From Bacteroidales bacterium (GTDB lineage Bacteria > Bacteroidota > Bacteroidia > Bacteroidales > GWA2-32-17): 64,000 nt of DNA. Location of the stretch: NCBI GenBank assembly GCA_013314715.1, contig JABUFC010000008.1, positions 1-64,000 of the forward strand, given 5' to 3'. Below, in pieces: positions 7,857 through 15,344 of the stretch. The position numbers and the translations under genes were made by a program. Numbering within the stretch: position 1 is the first letter of the stretch; every line of letters starts with the position of its first letter. The notes beneath the pieces are model-generated. The model did no database searches. It saw nothing but the letters and a program-made list of their open reading frames with translations, and was not told where the DNA came from.

Positions 7857-8843
7857 ATGCTGTATCCGCTTACATTCAAACCCATAATTGTAGAACGAAT
7901 ATGGGGTGGAAAAAAGTTGCAAACACGCTTAAGCAAAGATATAGGTAGCCTCGAAAATGCTGGAGAATCGTGGGAAATCTCTGCAGTAGAAGGTGCAGAG
8001 TCGGTGGTTGAACATGGTATATTAGCTGGGAACAATTTAACCGAATTGACCGAGGTCTATATGTCCGATTTAGTTGGCGAAAAGGTTTACGAAAAATTTG
8101 GCGAAGAATTTCCGTTGCTCATTAAGTACATCGATGCGAATGATGTGCTATCTATACAGGTACACCCTAACGATGACTTGGCAAAAGAACGACATCACGC
8201 ATACGGAAAAACCGAAATGTGGTATGTGATAGACGCAGAACCCGATGCTTATATCATCTCGGGCTTTAACCACGATGTTACCCATGAAGAATATTTGGCT
8301 CACCTCGAAGCAGGCAATGTAGATAAGCTAATGAATAAAGTTCCGGCTAAACCGGGTGATGTGTTCTTTATTCCTGCGGGTCGCGTACATGCTATTGGTA
8401 AGGGAGTTTTACTCGCCGAGATACAACAAACTTCCGACATTACCTATCGCATATTCGACTGGAACCGTGTCGATAAAAATGGCAACCCACGCCAACTTCA
8501 CACCGAAGAAGCATTAGATGCCATCGATTTTAAGGCAACCCACGATATTAAAATTAGTTATCAAACTCGAATCAATCAATCTGTAACACTGGTGTCTTGC
8601 CCATATTTTGTAACTAATATTCTGCATTGCAATCAAACCATTCAAAAAGAATACATTTGGATCGATAGTTTTAAAATTTTAATGTGTGTTCAAGGAGAAG
8701 GAATAATACAATATAATGATAAACAGGTTCACTTTAATATAGGAAGCACCATTTTAATACCTGCAACCATCGAGGAAATAACCATAATACCCAAAACAGA
8801 AACAAAAATATTAGAAGTTTTTATTGACCATAAAAATAACTAA
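7857..8843 (+). CDS. manA: Type I mannose-6-phosphate isomerase
   Basis: It interconverts mannose-6-phosphate and fructose-6-phosphate in the cytoplasm, feeding GDP-mannose for surface glycans or mannose use. The 328-residue cupin protein shows the N-terminal signature ERIWGGKKL, the zinc-site segment IQVHPNDDLAKE with KTEMWYV after it, GDVFFIPAGRVHAIGKG, and the catalytic-region QQTSDITYRIFDWNR. The length matches the short bacterial type I PMI class. A strong promoter-like sequence sits directly upstream, and engB follows 10 bases after the stop. Confidence 0.88.
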   Translation: MLYPLTFKPIIVERIWGGKKLQTRLSKDIGSLENAGESWEISAVEGAESVVEHGILAGNNLTELTEVYMSDLVGEKVYEKFGEEFPLLIKYIDANDVLSIQVHPNDDLAKERHHAYGKTEMWYVIDAEPDAYIISGFNHDVTHEEYLAHLEAGNVDKLMNKVPAKPGDVFFIPAGRVHAIGKGVLLAEIQQTSDITYRIFDWNRVDKNGNPRQLHTEEALDAIDFKATHDIKISYQTRINQSVTLVSCPYFVTNILHCNQTIQKEYIWIDSFKILMCVQGEGIIQYNDKQVHFNIGSTILIPATIEEITIIPKTETKILEVFIDHKNN

Positions 8844-8853
8844 CTTGATATAT

Positions 8854-9444
8854 ATGATAATACGTTCGGCAGAATATATCAAGAGTTGTACTTCGTACAA
8901 AAATAAACCAACGGGTAATAAGCCTGAATTTGCGTTTATTGGCAGGTCAAATGTTGGCAAATCTACTCTTATCAATATGTTGGTTAATCGCAAATCGTTG
9001 GCACGTACTTCTAATAAGCCAGGGAAAACGCAAACATTAAATTATTATTTAATAAACGAGCAATGGTACTTAGTCGATTTGCCCGGTTATGGTTTTGCTA
9101 AAGTATCTTACGAACAGCGACAGAAGTGGGATACCATGATAAAAGAATATATAGTAAAGAATCATTCGCTGTATGGTGTGTTTATGTTAGTCGATTCTCG
9201 TATCCCATTACAGCAGAGCGATATGGAATTTATGCTTTTTATGGGCGAGCAGCAGGTGCCCTTTGTTGTGGTTTCAACTAAGTGCGATAAAATAAGCCTT
9301 AAAGAAATTAGTAAGCATAATAAAGAATTAAATGTTTTTTTTGATACTTATTGGGAAGAGCACCCTATACATATACTATCAAGTTCTGAAGAAAAAAAAG
9401 GTAGAGAAGAAATTCTAAATATTATTGAAAACGCACTGGGATAA
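8854..9444 (+). CDS. engB: Ribosome biogenesis GTPase EngB/YsxC/YihA
   Basis: This small GTPase is needed for late assembly of the large ribosomal subunit. All G motifs are visible: G1 GRSNVGKSTL, G2 region PGKTQTLNYY, G3 DLPGYGFAKV, G4 STKCDKI and G5 near SSS. The ATG at 8854 gives 196 residues starting MIIRSAEYI, the usual family start. An upstream in-frame ATG at 8824 would overlap manA and add ten atypical residues, so I reject it. Confidence 0.92.
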   Translation: MIIRSAEYIKSCTSYKNKPTGNKPEFAFIGRSNVGKSTLINMLVNRKSLARTSNKPGKTQTLNYYLINEQWYLVDLPGYGFAKVSYEQRQKWDTMIKEYIVKNHSLYGVFMLVDSRIPLQQSDMEFMLFMGEQQVPFVVVSTKCDKISLKEISKHNKELNVFFDTYWEEHPIHILSSSEEKKGREEILNIIENALG

Positions 9445-9461
9445 CAATCAAAAGCTGAATA

Positions 9462-10226
9462 ATGCTCGAAAGACTTTATCATATCGCCGATAAAATTGTG
9501 CAACGATATTTTTTACCTATAAGCATTACACTGCTTATTCACTTAATTTTTTTTGGTATTCTCATTGTTCTTGAAATGTCAAAACCCCAGGTGAACCAAA
9601 GTCCTGAAATTATTATTGAATTTCCAACTGATCAAAATGAGCTTTCAGAAATACTACAAAAACCGGCAGAAAAACAAGAAATGACCGATAATCAAAGCGA
9701 GGAAGTAAAAAATGTAGAAAAAAACTTGGGTGAATCGAATAAAAGTTTTCAGGATTATTATCGCGAAGCAAAAGATTTATTAGAAAATGGCAAACCCAAA
9801 GAAAACTTTAAAGCAAATGATTATAACGATCAGCGTTGGCTAATAAAAGATTATAGCAAAGAAACACCCGATATCGAAGATTGGAATAAGCCCAATACTC
9901 AAAAAAATGATAATAATTCACACAATTCAAATAGTACATATGCTGGTAATGCCATGGTTAGTTACGATGTTGGAGGTCGTAGAGCAGTCCGATTACCCAT
10001 ACCAGCATATAAATGTTTGGGTCACGGTAAAGTTACCATTGAGATAGGAGTTAATCAAAAAGGCTATGTTATTTCGGCACGTATTGTCGATGCCTCTTCT
10101 ACACTTAGCGAAACATGTTTGCCCAATGCCGCACTCGACGCTGCTCGTAATAGCCGTTTTATGCCCGACGATAAAGCATCTTCTAATATAAAAGGGTACA
10201 TATATTATACTTTTATTGCACAATAA
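9462..10226 (+). CDS. TonB-like energy-transducer-type protein
   Basis: The 254-residue protein has a cytoplasmic N-terminus, one membrane helix at about residues 18-38, then a long acidic, Asn/Gln/Lys-rich spacer (45-160). Its C-terminal domain of about 75 residues (VTIEIGVNQKGYVISARIVDASS...NAALDAARNSRF) has the beta-alpha-beta pattern of TonB C-terminal domains. TonB domains transmit inner-membrane energy to outer-membrane receptors. No ExbB/ExbD or receptor gene is nearby, so the partner is unknown. The RFMP motif fits the TonB-family helix-to-strand turn. Confidence 0.65.
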   Translation: MLERLYHIADKIVQRYFLPISITLLIHLIFFGILIVLEMSKPQVNQSPEIIIEFPTDQNELSEILQKPAEKQEMTDNQSEEVKNVEKNLGESNKSFQDYYREAKDLLENGKPKENFKANDYNDQRWLIKDYSKETPDIEDWNKPNTQKNDNNSHNSNSTYAGNAMVSYDVGGRRAVRLPIPAYKCLGHGKVTIEIGVNQKGYVISARIVDASSTLSETCLPNAALDAARNSRFMPDDKASSNIKGYIYYTFIAQ

Positions 10227-10313
10227 AAATATGGCTTTACTAGCTTTTTCTCTTTATGTTTTAAAACATTCTAAAAAATAGAATATGAGTATGGTCAATT
10301 GAATTTTTATCTC

Positions 10314-10321
10314 TAATTTTG
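10314..10321 (+). promoter_or_regulatory. Putative -7 box of serA
   Basis: TAATTTTG fits TAnnTTTG. A well-spaced -33 box is not obvious (a TTG lies at 10299-10301, rather close). It would give a leader of about 55 bases before the ATG at 10382. Confidence 0.35.
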
Positions 10322-10381
10322 TCTAAACTAAAATCTATATTATTCTGTATTAGTACCATTGAAAATATAAATAAAACGCCT

Positions 10382-11299
10382 ATGAAAGTATTAGTTGCCA
10401 CCGAAAAACCTTTTGCAAAAATTGCCGTTGATGGCATTCGCAAAGTTGTTGAAGAAGCTGGTTACCAATTAGCTCTTCTTGAAAAATATACCGAAAAAAG
10501 TCAATTATTAGAAGCGGTAGCCGATGCCGACGCTTTAATCGTTCGTAGCGATAAGGCAACTGCAGAAGTTATCGAAGCAGGAAAAAAACTTAAAATTATT
10601 GTTCGTGCTGGTGCCGGTTATGATAACATTGATTTGCCAGCAGCTACATCCAAGGGCATTGTTGTAATGAATACCCCCGGACAAAACTCTAATGCTGTTG
10701 CTGAATTAGCTTTGGGCATGATGGTGTTTATGGCTCGTGGACAATTTAAAGGAATATCTGGAACCGAACTTAAAGATAAAAAATTAGGTATTCATGCATA
10801 CGGTTATGTTGGTAAAGCTGTTGCTACTATCGCTAAAGGATTTGGTATGGAAATATACGCCTTCGATCCATTTATTAGCGACGATGTAATGATAAAAGAT
10901 GGTATTAAACCCGTTCATTCAGCCGAAGAATTATATCAAACTTGCCATTATGTATCACTACATATTCCTGCAAACGAAAAAACAAAAAAATCGATCCATT
11001 ACGAATTACTTAAACTAATGCCTAAAGGTGCTACATTAGTAAATACCGCTCGCAAGGAAGTTATTTGCGAAGATTCGTTAAAGAAAATTTTTGCAGAACG
11101 CGACGATTTTAAATATATCAGCGATATAGCACCCGATTGTCATCAAGATTTAGTTCAATATGAACCTCGTTATTATGCAACCCCCAAAAAACAAGGAGCT
11201 GAAACAGCCGAAGCCAATATTAACGCTGGTATAGCAGCTGCAAAACAAATTGTGGCTTTCTTTAAAAATGGAGATAAAACTTTTCAAGTTAACAAATAA
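10382..11299 (+). CDS. serA: D-3-phosphoglycerate dehydrogenase, type III with catalytic Lys
   Basis: It oxidises 3-phosphoglycerate to phosphohydroxypyruvate, the first step of serine synthesis, with NAD. I choose the ATG at 10382 (MKVLVATEKPF, 305 residues); the frame extends to a TTG at 10319, which adds atypical residues. The NAD-binding region reads LGIHAYGYVGKAVA, so the first Gly of GxGxxG is Ala. The substrate region has IVRAGAGYDNID. Where most members have the catalytic His (TPHxG), this one has TPKKQGAETAEAN, i.e. Lys, as in the type IIIK enzymes known from Bacteroides and Entamoeba. No regulatory ACT domain is present. DUF1015 follows 12 bases later, a common pairing in Bacteroidales. 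Confidence 0.85.
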   Translation: MKVLVATEKPFAKIAVDGIRKVVEEAGYQLALLEKYTEKSQLLEAVADADALIVRSDKATAEVIEAGKKLKIIVRAGAGYDNIDLPAATSKGIVVMNTPGQNSNAVAELALGMMVFMARGQFKGISGTELKDKKLGIHAYGYVGKAVATIAKGFGMEIYAFDPFISDDVMIKDGIKPVHSAEELYQTCHYVSLHIPANEKTKKSIHYELLKLMPKGATLVNTARKEVICEDSLKKIFAERDDFKYISDIAPDCHQDLVQYEPRYYATPKKQGAETAEANINAGIAAAKQIVAFFKNGDKTFQVNK

Positions 11300-11311
11300 A
11301 ACGGAGAGATT

Positions 11312-12559
11312 ATGGCTATATTGAAACCTTTTAAAGGACTGCGTCCACCTAAGACAATTGCAAAAGATTTAGCTGCACGTCCTTACGATGTATTAAATTC
11401 AAAAGAAGCTCGCATTGAAGCTCAAGGTAATCCTTACTCTTTGCTTCATATTACCAAACCCGAGATAGATTTGCCAGAAGATATAGATGAACACGACGAA
11501 CGGGTTTATGCTAAAGCCAAAGAAAATTTTGAGCTTTTTAAACAAAAAGGATGGCTTGTTCAAGACGACGAAGAATATTTGTACATCTATGCCCAAACCA
11601 TGAATGGCAGAACCCAATATGGTTTAGTAGGATGTGCTGGTGTTGACGATTATTTAAATGGGGTTATTAAAAAACACGAACTTACACGTAAAGACAAAGA
11701 AGAAGATCGCATGAAACATGTACGCATTACGGATGCAAACATGGAGCCCGTATTCTTCGCATATCGAGCAGTACCCGAAATAGATGCAATTGTCGAAAGT
11801 ATAGTAAAAAATCAAGAACCAGAATACGATTTTACAGCCGATGACGGCTTTGGACATCATTTTTGGGTTATACGCGACCAAAATATTATTCAAAAAATAG
11901 TCGATTTATTTGCAAAAATACCATATACTTATGTCGCTGATGGACATCACCGTACTGCTGCAGCTGCATTAGTAGGAAAAGAAAAACGCGAAAAGCATCC
12001 AAATTATACAGGCAAAGAAGAATTTAATTATTTCTTAGCTGTACATTTCCCCGATAATCAACTCAATATCATTGATTATAATCGAGTTGTGAAAGATTTA
12101 AATGGACTCACACTAGCTCAGTTTATAGATAAAATAAAAGAAAAATTTGAAGTTGAAGAAAAAGGAACCGAAATATATCGCCCTGCCAAACTTCATAACT
12201 TTTCGATGTATCTCGAAGGGAAATGGTATTCGCTCAATGCTAAACCAGGCACCTACAACGATAACGACCCCATTGGAGTTCTCGATGTAACCGTACTTAG
12301 CAAATATGTTTTAGACGAAATTCTCGGTATTAAGGACCTAAGAACCGATAAACGTATCGATTTTGTGGGCGGTATAAGAGGATTAGGGGAATTAAAAAAA
12401 CGTGTCGATTCTGGCGAAATGAAAGTAGCTTTTGCACTTTATCCGGTTACAATGAAGCAATTAATTGATATTGCCGATACAGGCAATATTATGCCACCTA
12501 AAACAACATGGTTCGAACCTAAGCTGCGAAGCGGTCTTGTTGTTCATGCATTAGAATAA
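11312..12559 (+). CDS. DUF1015 family protein
   Basis: The 415-residue protein matches the DUF1015 pattern: MAILKPFKGLRPPK, then AARPYDVLNSKEAR, NPYSLLHITKPEID, and the central IPYTYVADGHHRTAAA motif. The conserved ADGHHR segment suggests a catalytic or metal-binding site, but no reaction has been proven for the family to my knowledge. GGAGAG precedes the ATG and probably acts as ribosome binding site. It lies 12 bases after serA, so an operon and a link to serine or phosphoglycerate metabolism are likely. Confidence 0.85.
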   Translation: MAILKPFKGLRPPKTIAKDLAARPYDVLNSKEARIEAQGNPYSLLHITKPEIDLPEDIDEHDERVYAKAKENFELFKQKGWLVQDDEEYLYIYAQTMNGRTQYGLVGCAGVDDYLNGVIKKHELTRKDKEEDRMKHVRITDANMEPVFFAYRAVPEIDAIVESIVKNQEPEYDFTADDGFGHHFWVIRDQNIIQKIVDLFAKIPYTYVADGHHRTAAAALVGKEKREKHPNYTGKEEFNYFLAVHFPDNQLNIIDYNRVVKDLNGLTLAQFIDKIKEKFEVEEKGTEIYRPAKLHNFSMYLEGKWYSLNAKPGTYNDNDPIGVLDVTVLSKYVLDEILGIKDLRTDKRIDFVGGIRGLGELKKRVDSGEMKVAFALYPVTMKQLIDIADTGNIMPPKTTWFEPKLRSGLVVHALE

Positions 12560-12585
12560 AAAAGATTTATTTTTAATAAATATTG

Positions 12586-12593
12586 TAAATTTG
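12586..12593 (+). promoter_or_regulatory. Putative -7 box of the yggS-family gene inside the hairpin
   Basis: TAAATTTG fits TAnnTTTG. Transcription starting about 5-7 bases downstream would begin in the hairpin loop region and give a leader of about 20 bases carrying only the right arm. No clear -33 box is seen. Confidence 0.35.
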
Positions 12594-12619
12594 TCCCCTG
12601 AAAATCAGGGGACAAATTT
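12587..12619 (+). terminator. Long perfect hairpin between DUF1015 gene and yggS-family gene
   Basis: aaatttgtcccctga (12587-12601) pairs perfectly with tcaggggacaaattt (12605-12619) around a 3-base loop, and a T-run follows (12617-12622), so it looks like an intrinsic terminator for serA-DUF1015. The ATG of the next gene begins 3 bases after the stem. A -7-like box TAAATTTG (12586-12593) lies inside the left arm. Confidence 0.65.
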
Positions 12620-12622
12620 TTT

Positions 12623-13309
12623 ATGAACACCATTCAACATAATATAGAGCAATTAATTAAAAATATTCCGACCAACGTTAAAATTATTGCAGTATCTAAA
12701 ACTAAGCCCATCGAAGCTATCAATGAGGCAATAAAAGCAGGTCAATTCTATTTTGGTGAAAATAAAGTTCAGGAATTGGTTCAAAAAGCTCAAGCCATTA
12801 TGCATGATAAAATTGAGTGGCATATGGTGGGGCATTTGCAAACGAATAAGGTTAAGCTTTTATTGCCACATGTAACCCTTATTCATTCCGTCGATTCGCT
12901 AAAATTAGCCAAAGAAATAAACAAAGAAGCACAAAAGTTAAACAAAATTATACCTTGCTTATTGCAAATATATATAGCCCAAGAGGATACCAAGTTTGGA
13001 CTTTCAGAGTTAGAATTGTTTAATCTACTTCAATCGAACGAGTTTCAATCTTTTAAAAATATTCGTGTTTTAGGATTAATGGGTATAGCAAGTAATACCG
13101 ATGATACAAAAATTATTGAAAATGAATTTAAATACTTACGAAAATTATTCGAAAAACTTAAACATCATAATAGCTTATTAAATTGCGATTTTAAAGAACT
13201 GTCTATGGGAATGTCGGGCGATTACAAAATAGCTATCGAGCAGGGTAGTACAATGGTAAGAATAGGATCGGCTATATTTGGTGAACGCCAATATGCTAAT
13301 AAGAATTGA
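12623..13309 (+). CDS. YggS/PLPBP-family pyridoxal-phosphate-binding protein
   Basis: This is a single-domain alanine-racemase-fold protein that binds pyridoxal 5'-phosphate and keeps vitamin B6 and amino-acid pools balanced. The family is not known to be an enzyme. The 228 residues show VKIIAVSKTKP (PLP lysine in SKTK), FGENKVQELVQKA, EWHMVGHLQTNKVKLL, HSVDSLKLA, and the phosphate-binding end LSMGMSGDYKIAIEQGSTMVRIGSAIFGER. All key motifs are present. The end overlaps the convergent HEAT-like gene by 14 bases. Confidence 0.9.
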   Translation: MNTIQHNIEQLIKNIPTNVKIIAVSKTKPIEAINEAIKAGQFYFGENKVQELVQKAQAIMHDKIEWHMVGHLQTNKVKLLLPHVTLIHSVDSLKLAKEINKEAQKLNKIIPCLLQIYIAQEDTKFGLSELELFNLLQSNEFQSFKNIRVLGLMGIASNTDDTKIIENEFKYLRKLFEKLKHHNSLLNCDFKELSMGMSGDYKIAIEQGSTMVRIGSAIFGERQYANKN

Positions 13310-13808
13310 TTCTATGTTCTAATAATAGCATAAGTTCTTTATAGAGCGATTGAAGCATGGGCGAAATATTATTTTCTGCATTTTGTAATACCTTAATACA
13401 TGCTTCAACTTGTTGTTGATTGGCATTTTCGATATTCTCTTCAATAACTGTAAATGCCTCAAGAGCTATTTCATACGAAGATTGAGTGAATAATTCGGCA
13501 AAAAAATCTAAATACGAAGAGTAATTAAGCCCATTTTCCCAACAAACTCTTATTAATTCAGGGTGTTTATTTAACGAAGACAAAGTTTTAAGACTTTGAA
13601 CTAAAATATCGACTCCGTTTTTTTGCTTCATATTTGTTAACAAAAAAATGATAATACGATTTATGTCATCATCATTTTGCTCATACAAATGCAGAAGCTC
13701 AGGAATAAGTTCCACAAAACGGTGTTGTTCAAATTCTTTTAATCCTTCAACTATTTGTTCTTTTACATTAGAATGTAAGAGTTTTTTTATACTTTCGGCT
13801 TTGGTCAT
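13296..13808 (-). CDS. HEAT-like helical repeat protein of unknown role
   Basis: With the ATG at 13808 the protein has 170 residues (MTKAESIKKLLHS...). An upstream extension of the frame to 13976 runs over the promoter of the divergent lipoprotein gene and is hydrophobic junk, so I reject it. The sequence is all-helical with paired helices (VKEQIVEGLKEFEQHRFVELIPELLHLY, GVDILVQSLKTLSSLNKHPELI, SYEIALEAFTVIEENI), the look of HEAT/ARM repeats that mediate protein contacts. It is tail-to-tail with the yggS-family gene. No function can be assigned. Confidence 0.65.
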   Translation of the reverse strand: MTKAESIKKLLHSNVKEQIVEGLKEFEQHRFVELIPELLHLYEQNDDDINRIIIFLLTNMKQKNGVDILVQSLKTLSSLNKHPELIRVCWENGLNYSSYLDFFAELFTQSSYEIALEAFTVIEENIENANQQQVEACIKVLQNAENNISPMLQSLYKELMLLLEHRINSY

Positions 13809-13871
13809 AAAAAATATTTTTGCAAATCTCCGAAAAAAAATCAAAAAATATTTTTCTAATGAAAAAATTAT

Positions 13872-13879
13872 TATTTTTG
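13872..13879 (+). promoter_or_regulatory. Putative -7 box for the lipoprotein gene
   Basis: TATTTTTG followed by tgc fits TAnnTTTG and would start transcription roughly 30 bases before the ATG at 13915. A clear -33 TTTG is not seen at the expected distance. Confidence 0.4.
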
Positions 13880-13914
13880 TGCAATGTAAATTAAAAGAAG
13901 AATATTTTAAAACT

Positions 13915-14820
13915 ATGATTAATATGAAATTTAAAAACAAGATTTTTAGTGCTTTAGCTGTTTTAACGATAAGCACTATGATGATTTCATTTATTGGCTG
14001 TAGTGGCGATAAATCAAACGAAGAAGGTCAAACTGAAGATTCATTAAACACAGCTGATGAGTTTAATAAGGCAAAACAAGTAATTTACGGTATACCTTCG
14101 CCCATTGAAACAGCCATGTTAATGAAAAGAGCTGGTGCTAAATATAATCAAGACTTTTTAAATCCACTCTCTAACTTAGGAAACTATACTACTACCAAAA
14201 GTATGGCACTAAATTTAGGTGTTTATAGCGCCGATTTAAGTTTTGCCAGCATGTTCGATCAATCACAAGCAAGTATTAAATATTTGTCTGCTACCAAAAA
14301 ATTAGCCGATGATTTAGGAATTCTTAATGCGATTGATAAATCTATTATTACTCGTATGGAAAATAATATAAACAATCGCGATAGCGTTATGGAAATTATC
14401 AGCGAAACATTTATGAACTCTAACTCATTTCTTAAAGAAAACGACCGTGGCGAAATTGCTGCTATAATTTTAACAGGTGGTTGGATGGAAGGTTTATATA
14501 TTGGTACACAAATTGTAAAAAATACAGCATCGAATAAAGAACTTATGGAACGCATTGCCGACCAACGTTTATCATTAAATACGCTTATCAGCCTTTTAAA
14601 TGAATATAAAAACGATGCTAATATTCAATCGATACTTCCAGATATGGAAAGATTGAAAAAAGTATTTGATAAAATACAAACTTCATCATCCAAAATGGAA
14701 GTTGTTGAAAAGGATGGAAAGAGCATTATTTCATCTACTTCAGAAGTAAAATTTACTCCTGAAATTTTCAATGAACTCGAAAAAACTATTTCAGAAATTA
14801 GGTCTAACATTATTAAATAA
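13915..14820 (+). CDS. Lipoprotein of unknown function
   Basis: The ATG at 13915 (or 13924) gives about 300 residues with a lipoprotein signal: a basic start, a hydrophobic core ALAVLTISTMMISF, and lipobox FIG-C, followed by Ser-Gly-Asp-Lys. The frame extends upstream to 13648 but that part overlaps the divergent gene and lacks coding character. The mature protein is helical, with PSPIETAMLMKRAGAKYNQDFLNPL and GWMEGLYIGTQIV segments. I recall similar lipoproteins in Bacteroidota but no function. The small secreted protein gene follows 8 bases later with a good ribosome site, so they are probably one operon. Confidence 0.7.
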   Translation: MINMKFKNKIFSALAVLTISTMMISFIGCSGDKSNEEGQTEDSLNTADEFNKAKQVIYGIPSPIETAMLMKRAGAKYNQDFLNPLSNLGNYTTTKSMALNLGVYSADLSFASMFDQSQASIKYLSATKKLADDLGILNAIDKSIITRMENNINNRDSVMEIISETFMNSNSFLKENDRGEIAAIILTGGWMEGLYIGTQIVKNTASNKELMERIADQRLSLNTLISLLNEYKNDANIQSILPDMERLKKVFDKIQTSSSKMEVVEKDGKSIISSTSEVKFTPEIFNELEKTISEIRSNIIK

Positions 14821-14828
14821 AGGGAGCT

Positions 14829-15293
14829 ATGAAAAAGATTTTAGTATCAACTGCAATTATTTTAAGCCTAGTAGCTTTTACCAATGTAGCTTCAGCTCAA
14901 TGTAAAAATTTTGCAAAGAAAATTTGTAAGCTCGAATTGCTCCCTTATGTACACGATGGTATATACAATGCTACCGTATTAAGCGAAGGCGAAACCGCAG
15001 AATTGTATAAAACATTCTATGCTGGACAAGAATACAGAGTTACCGTGTGTGGTGATGAAAATTTACCCCCAGTCCAATTCCAAGTTCTCGACGCAGAACG
15101 CAATGTTTTATACGATAATAAAAAACATAATTATGCCAAAAGTTGGGATTTTAAACTCCAATCGAGTAAACAACTTATAATTTCGATTCAGGTTCAAACA
15201 TCGGATGAGTTAAACGATCAAATTCTTAGTGGCTGTGTTGCTGTACTTGTAGGTTTTATGAACGTTGAAAATTCATTCGATCAAAATAAGTAA
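14829..15293 (+). CDS. Small secreted protein of unknown function
   Basis: The 154-residue protein has a clear signal peptide (MKKILVSTAIILSLVAF, cleavage near ASA-Q). The mature part starts with a Cys-containing stretch (CKNFAKKICK) and shows a beta-rich domain with LSEGETAELYKTFYAGQEYRVTVCGD, resembling a small sandwich that could bind a surface partner. AGGGAG lies before the ATG. It probably shares an operon and role with the lipoprotein upstream, and a terminator follows. I cannot assign a function. Confidence 0.65.
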   Translation: MKKILVSTAIILSLVAFTNVASAQCKNFAKKICKLELLPYVHDGIYNATVLSEGETAELYKTFYAGQEYRVTVCGDENLPPVQFQVLDAERNVLYDNKKHNYAKSWDFKLQSSKQLIISIQVQTSDELNDQILSGCVAVLVGFMNVENSFDQNK

Positions 15294-15310
15294 ATAATAT
15301 CAAAGATATA

Positions 15311-15344
15311 AAAAAGGGCTGTCTCAAAAGAGCAGCCTTTTTTT
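15311..15344. terminator. Bidirectional terminator between the secreted-protein gene and uvrA
   Basis: aaaagggctg and cagcctttt pair (one G-T pair), with an inner ctc/gag stem around an aaaa loop and A- and T-runs on both sides, so it can serve both convergent genes. It overlaps the uvrA stop codon. Confidence 0.8.

Noticed and set aside
10319-10381. TTG-started N-terminal extension of SerA
   Set aside because: The extension is unlike family starts and covers the putative promoter box; ATG 10382 gives the normal start.
13809-13976. Extension of the HEAT-like protein to 13976
   Set aside because: It runs through the promoter and start of the divergent lipoprotein gene and is unlike the helical protein.
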